The position numbers and the translations under genes were made by a program. Shown here one piece after another: positions 5,961-7,369 of a DNA stretch of 7,369 bases. Numbering within the stretch: the first letter of the stretch is position 1; each line of letters begins with the position of its first letter. Below the pieces are notes generated by a model. That model was not told where the DNA came from and did no database searches. It saw nothing but the letters and a program-made list of their open reading frames with translations. Origin of the DNA: Phycisphaerae bacterium (GTDB lineage: Bacteria; Planctomycetota; Phycisphaerae; UBA1845); contig JAJDDS010000612.1 of the NCBI GenBank assembly GCA_029260195.1, positions 1 to 7,369 on the forward strand. Reading direction: 5' to 3'.

Positions 5961-6257
5961 ATGATCCAGCTCACCACCACCGACGGCGCCATCATCCTCC
6001 CCATCAAGGTCGTCCCCGGCGCATCCCGAACGCGTTGCGCAGGACTCCTCGACGGACGCCTCAAGGTCGCTGTCGCCGCCCCTCCCGAGAAAGGCAGAGC
6101 CAACGCCGAACTCATCAAGTTCCTAGCCGCCGCGCTCGGATTGCGCAAGCGCGACGTCACCGTCGTCGATGGCCTCACAGACCCCCGAAAACTCGTCCGC
6201 ATCGAGAACACAACCCCCTCCGACATCCGCGCTCACCTCGACCTTGACGCCCCCTAG
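5961..6257 (+). CDS. DUF167/YggU family protein
   Basis: This is a small soluble protein of 98 residues, the normal family size (about 95-100). The family has a compact alpha/beta fold; its biochemical role is not established to my knowledge. Recognisable features are IKVVPGASRTRCAGLLDGRL (about 14-33), then the signature VAVAAPPEKGRANAELIKFL (about 35-54), in which APPxxGxAN is the hallmark, and a C-terminal VTVVDGLTDPRKLVRI strand-turn-strand (about 67-82). The frame extends upstream to a GTG at 5898, but homology starts near the ATG at 5961, and the added 21 residues look non-coding. No ribosome binding site precedes the ATG. It is transcribed divergently from proC. In many bacteria this family sits near proC and yggT, so the neighbourhood fits. 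Two stop codons, TAG and TGA, end it in tandem. Confidence 0.9.
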   Translation: MIQLTTTDGAIILPIKVVPGASRTRCAGLLDGRLKVAVAAPPEKGRANAELIKFLAAALGLRKRDVTVVDGLTDPRKLVRIENTTPSDIRAHLDLDAP

Positions 6258-6336
6258 TGATCCGCCGAGCGCGCCCGCGAACGCCCTCGTCGATAAACTG
6301 AGCCACTAGCTGCACGTGCGCGACACCCTCCTCGAG

Positions 6337-6355
6337 CCCCCGGATCCGCCGGGGG
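6337..6355. terminator. GC-rich hairpin between convergent genes
   Basis: CCCCCGG (6337-6343) pairs perfectly with CCGGGGG (6349-6355) around an ATCCG loop. It sits between the DUF167 gene and the oppositely oriented cysteine-rich gene, where a two-way terminator is expected. No T-run follows on either strand, so termination is an inference from position and stability. Confidence 0.4.
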
Positions 6356-6388
6356 ACACGCTCACCCGACATACACAACACCTCAGCA

Positions 6389-7369
6389 TCAACCCCCGCC
6401 GTCCGCCAACGCCATGAACGCCCCCACATCCAGCAGATCAACGTCCCCGTCACCATCACTGTCACCGCACGAACACCCGCTGCCCGACGACGGAACACCA
6501 GGCGCCGTAACGCAACCGAACAACTCCACGTAGTCGTTCACGTCCCGGTCCCCGTCACCGTCGAAGTCGCCGAACGCCCCGCACTCACAGACCGATCCAC
6601 ACAGCGCTTCCGCCCACGCCACGCACACACCGCTCCAGGAAGTCTCGCAACACGACGGATCGATCGCGCAAACCTGAGTACAACACGTCGAATCATCGCA
6701 CGAAGGCAGCCCATTCGCCCAGCAGCATCCCCCCACCCCAGAGCACGCACTCTCACAACCGATCGTCATCGTGCCCAACCCCATTCCATTGAAACCCCCG
6801 ATCCGTATCAGGTAACTGATCCCCACAGACACATCCACCGTCAACTCGGACTCGAACCCATCGGTCCCGCAAGCGTCGTCGTTGCACGCAAGCAGCGCTC
6901 CCGGACACCCCGCGTCGGTGTAGACAGCCAGGCGCGTGTCATAAAGACTGTCGCACAGGCTCACCGTCGCCGCCCCGTCGCAGGACGGCGTGTAGAGGAA
7001 CCAGATGTCCGCCTGAAACGACAGCCCGAATCCTTCGTCGCACGACGCAGGCAACGCCGGCCCGTCCGTCGTCGCCCCGATCGTCTCGAACTGAATCGTC
7101 CCCTCCCCAACAAGCACCGCATCCGCACATTCGTCATTCGACGGACCACCGCCTCCCCCGCAATCACACAGCACCTCCGCTCCGCAACCGTTCCCACCAA
7201 GCCCCGCGCCCGCACAAGCCGCATCCCAATCGGTATCGCAACAGAATGAATCACATGCACACACCGCCACGCAGCAACTCGCGTCGTCGCAGCCCGCAGA
7301 CCCATTCGCCACGCAACAATCCCCCGGCCCCGGACACTCTCCGCCCCCGCCCCCGCCACAGCAGCCGCC
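6389..7369 (-). CDS. Cysteine-rich secreted-type protein with dockerin-like C-terminus (N-terminus beyond window)
   Basis: The frame is open to the window edge, so the real start and any signal peptide are not visible; a GTG at 7312 is internal. The 326 visible residues contain about 40 cysteines. Cys-rich repeat 1 (about 18-63) and repeat 2 (about 215-257) share CC.ANG...CDD..CC..VCA.D..CC.T.W...C. Between them, after PSNDECADAV, lies a beta-rich domain of about 125 residues (FETIGATTDGP, DIWFLYTPSCDG, VSLCDSLYDTRLAVY, SYLIRIGGFNG) that resembles the PPC-like/jelly-roll modules of exported planctomycete proteins. The C-terminus has two calcium-loop motifs, DFDGDGDRDVND (268-279) and DSDGDGDVDLLD (303-314), which together look like a dockerin type I module. 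Paired cysteines suggest disulfides and therefore an extracytoplasmic location. The specific function and partner are unknown. It is convergent with the DUF167 gene. Confidence 0.85.
   Translation of the reverse strand, partial: GGCCGGGGGGECPGPGDCCVANGSAGCDDASCCVAVCACDSFCCDTDWDAACAGAGLGGNGCGAEVLCDCGGGGGPSNDECADAVLVGEGTIQFETIGATTDGPALPASCDEGFGLSFQADIWFLYTPSCDGAATVSLCDSLYDTRLAVYTDAGCPGALLACNDDACGTDGFESELTVDVSVGISYLIRIGGFNGMGLGTMTIGCESACSGVGGCCWANGLPSCDDSTCCTQVCAIDPSCCETSWSGVCVAWAEALCGSVCECGAFGDFDGDGDRDVNDYVELFGCVTAPGVPSSGSGCSCGDSDGDGDVDLLDVGAFMALADGGG

Noticed and set aside
5684..6247. A 187-codon plus-strand open frame overlapping the DUF167 gene
   Set aside because: It reads the DUF167 gene in another frame and gives an Arg/Pro/His-rich sequence; the DUF167 frame has the conserved signature.
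6312..6319. GCACGTGC palindrome in the convergent gap
   Set aside because: An 8-bp palindrome is expected by chance in GC-rich DNA, and no promoter lies nearby.
1..7369. CRISPR array, tRNA or rRNA gene, transposase or phage gene
   Set aside because: I looked for spaced direct repeats, tRNA-like cloverleaf ends and transposase or integrase motifs on both strands and found none.

Overview
This window looks like GC-rich (about 60% by eye) bacterial chromosome, most likely from a planctomycete, possibly Phycisphaerae. The best lineage clue is the right-hand gene. It encodes a secreted-type protein with two cysteine-dense repeats of the form CC.ANG...CDD..CC..VC, a beta-sandwich-like domain, and two C-terminal DxDGDGD dockerin-like loops. 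I know this combination as common in planctomycete exported proteins. The placement rests on family recognition, not on a marker gene.

Layout, left to right. (1) 1-2412, minus strand: iorB (cut by the window edge) and iorA, overlapping by 4 bases, encode the two subunits of indolepyruvate:ferredoxin oxidoreductase. (2) 2413-2961: a largely non-coding gap with a candidate iorA promoter, a possible leader hairpin and a perfect 20-bp hairpin that separates iorAB from the unit upstream. (3) 2962-5693, minus strand: proC (pyrroline-5-carboxylate reductase), then pruA/rocA-type L-glutamate gamma-semialdehyde dehydrogenase, then a weakly supported small membrane-protein ORF. (4) 5694-5960: a divergent promoter region with two C9 tracts, a short sequence resembling a widely dispersed intergenic repeat, and promoter-like elements facing both ways. 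(5) 5961-6257, plus strand: a DUF167/YggU-family protein, possibly translated from a leaderless mRNA. (6) 6258-6388: a short convergent gap with a GC-rich hairpin. (7) 6389-7369, minus strand: the cysteine-rich dockerin-like protein, whose N-terminus lies beyond the window.

The enzymes are all amino-acid metabolism. ProC reduces pyrroline-5-carboxylate (P5C) to proline, and the dehydrogenase oxidises the open form of the same intermediate to glutamate, so the pair sits at the P5C branch point. IorAB oxidatively decarboxylates aryl-pyruvates made by transamination of aromatic amino acids and passes electrons to ferredoxin. Joint regulation of the two units is not shown; the hairpin and promoter between them argue for separate transcription.

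I do not see a new defence, mobile or biosynthetic system here. The observations most worth a second look are the near-identical 21-bp start regions of proC and pruA, the C9 tract inside the proC promoter spacer, the leaderless arrangement of the DUF167 gene, and the perfect hairpin at 2697-2740.
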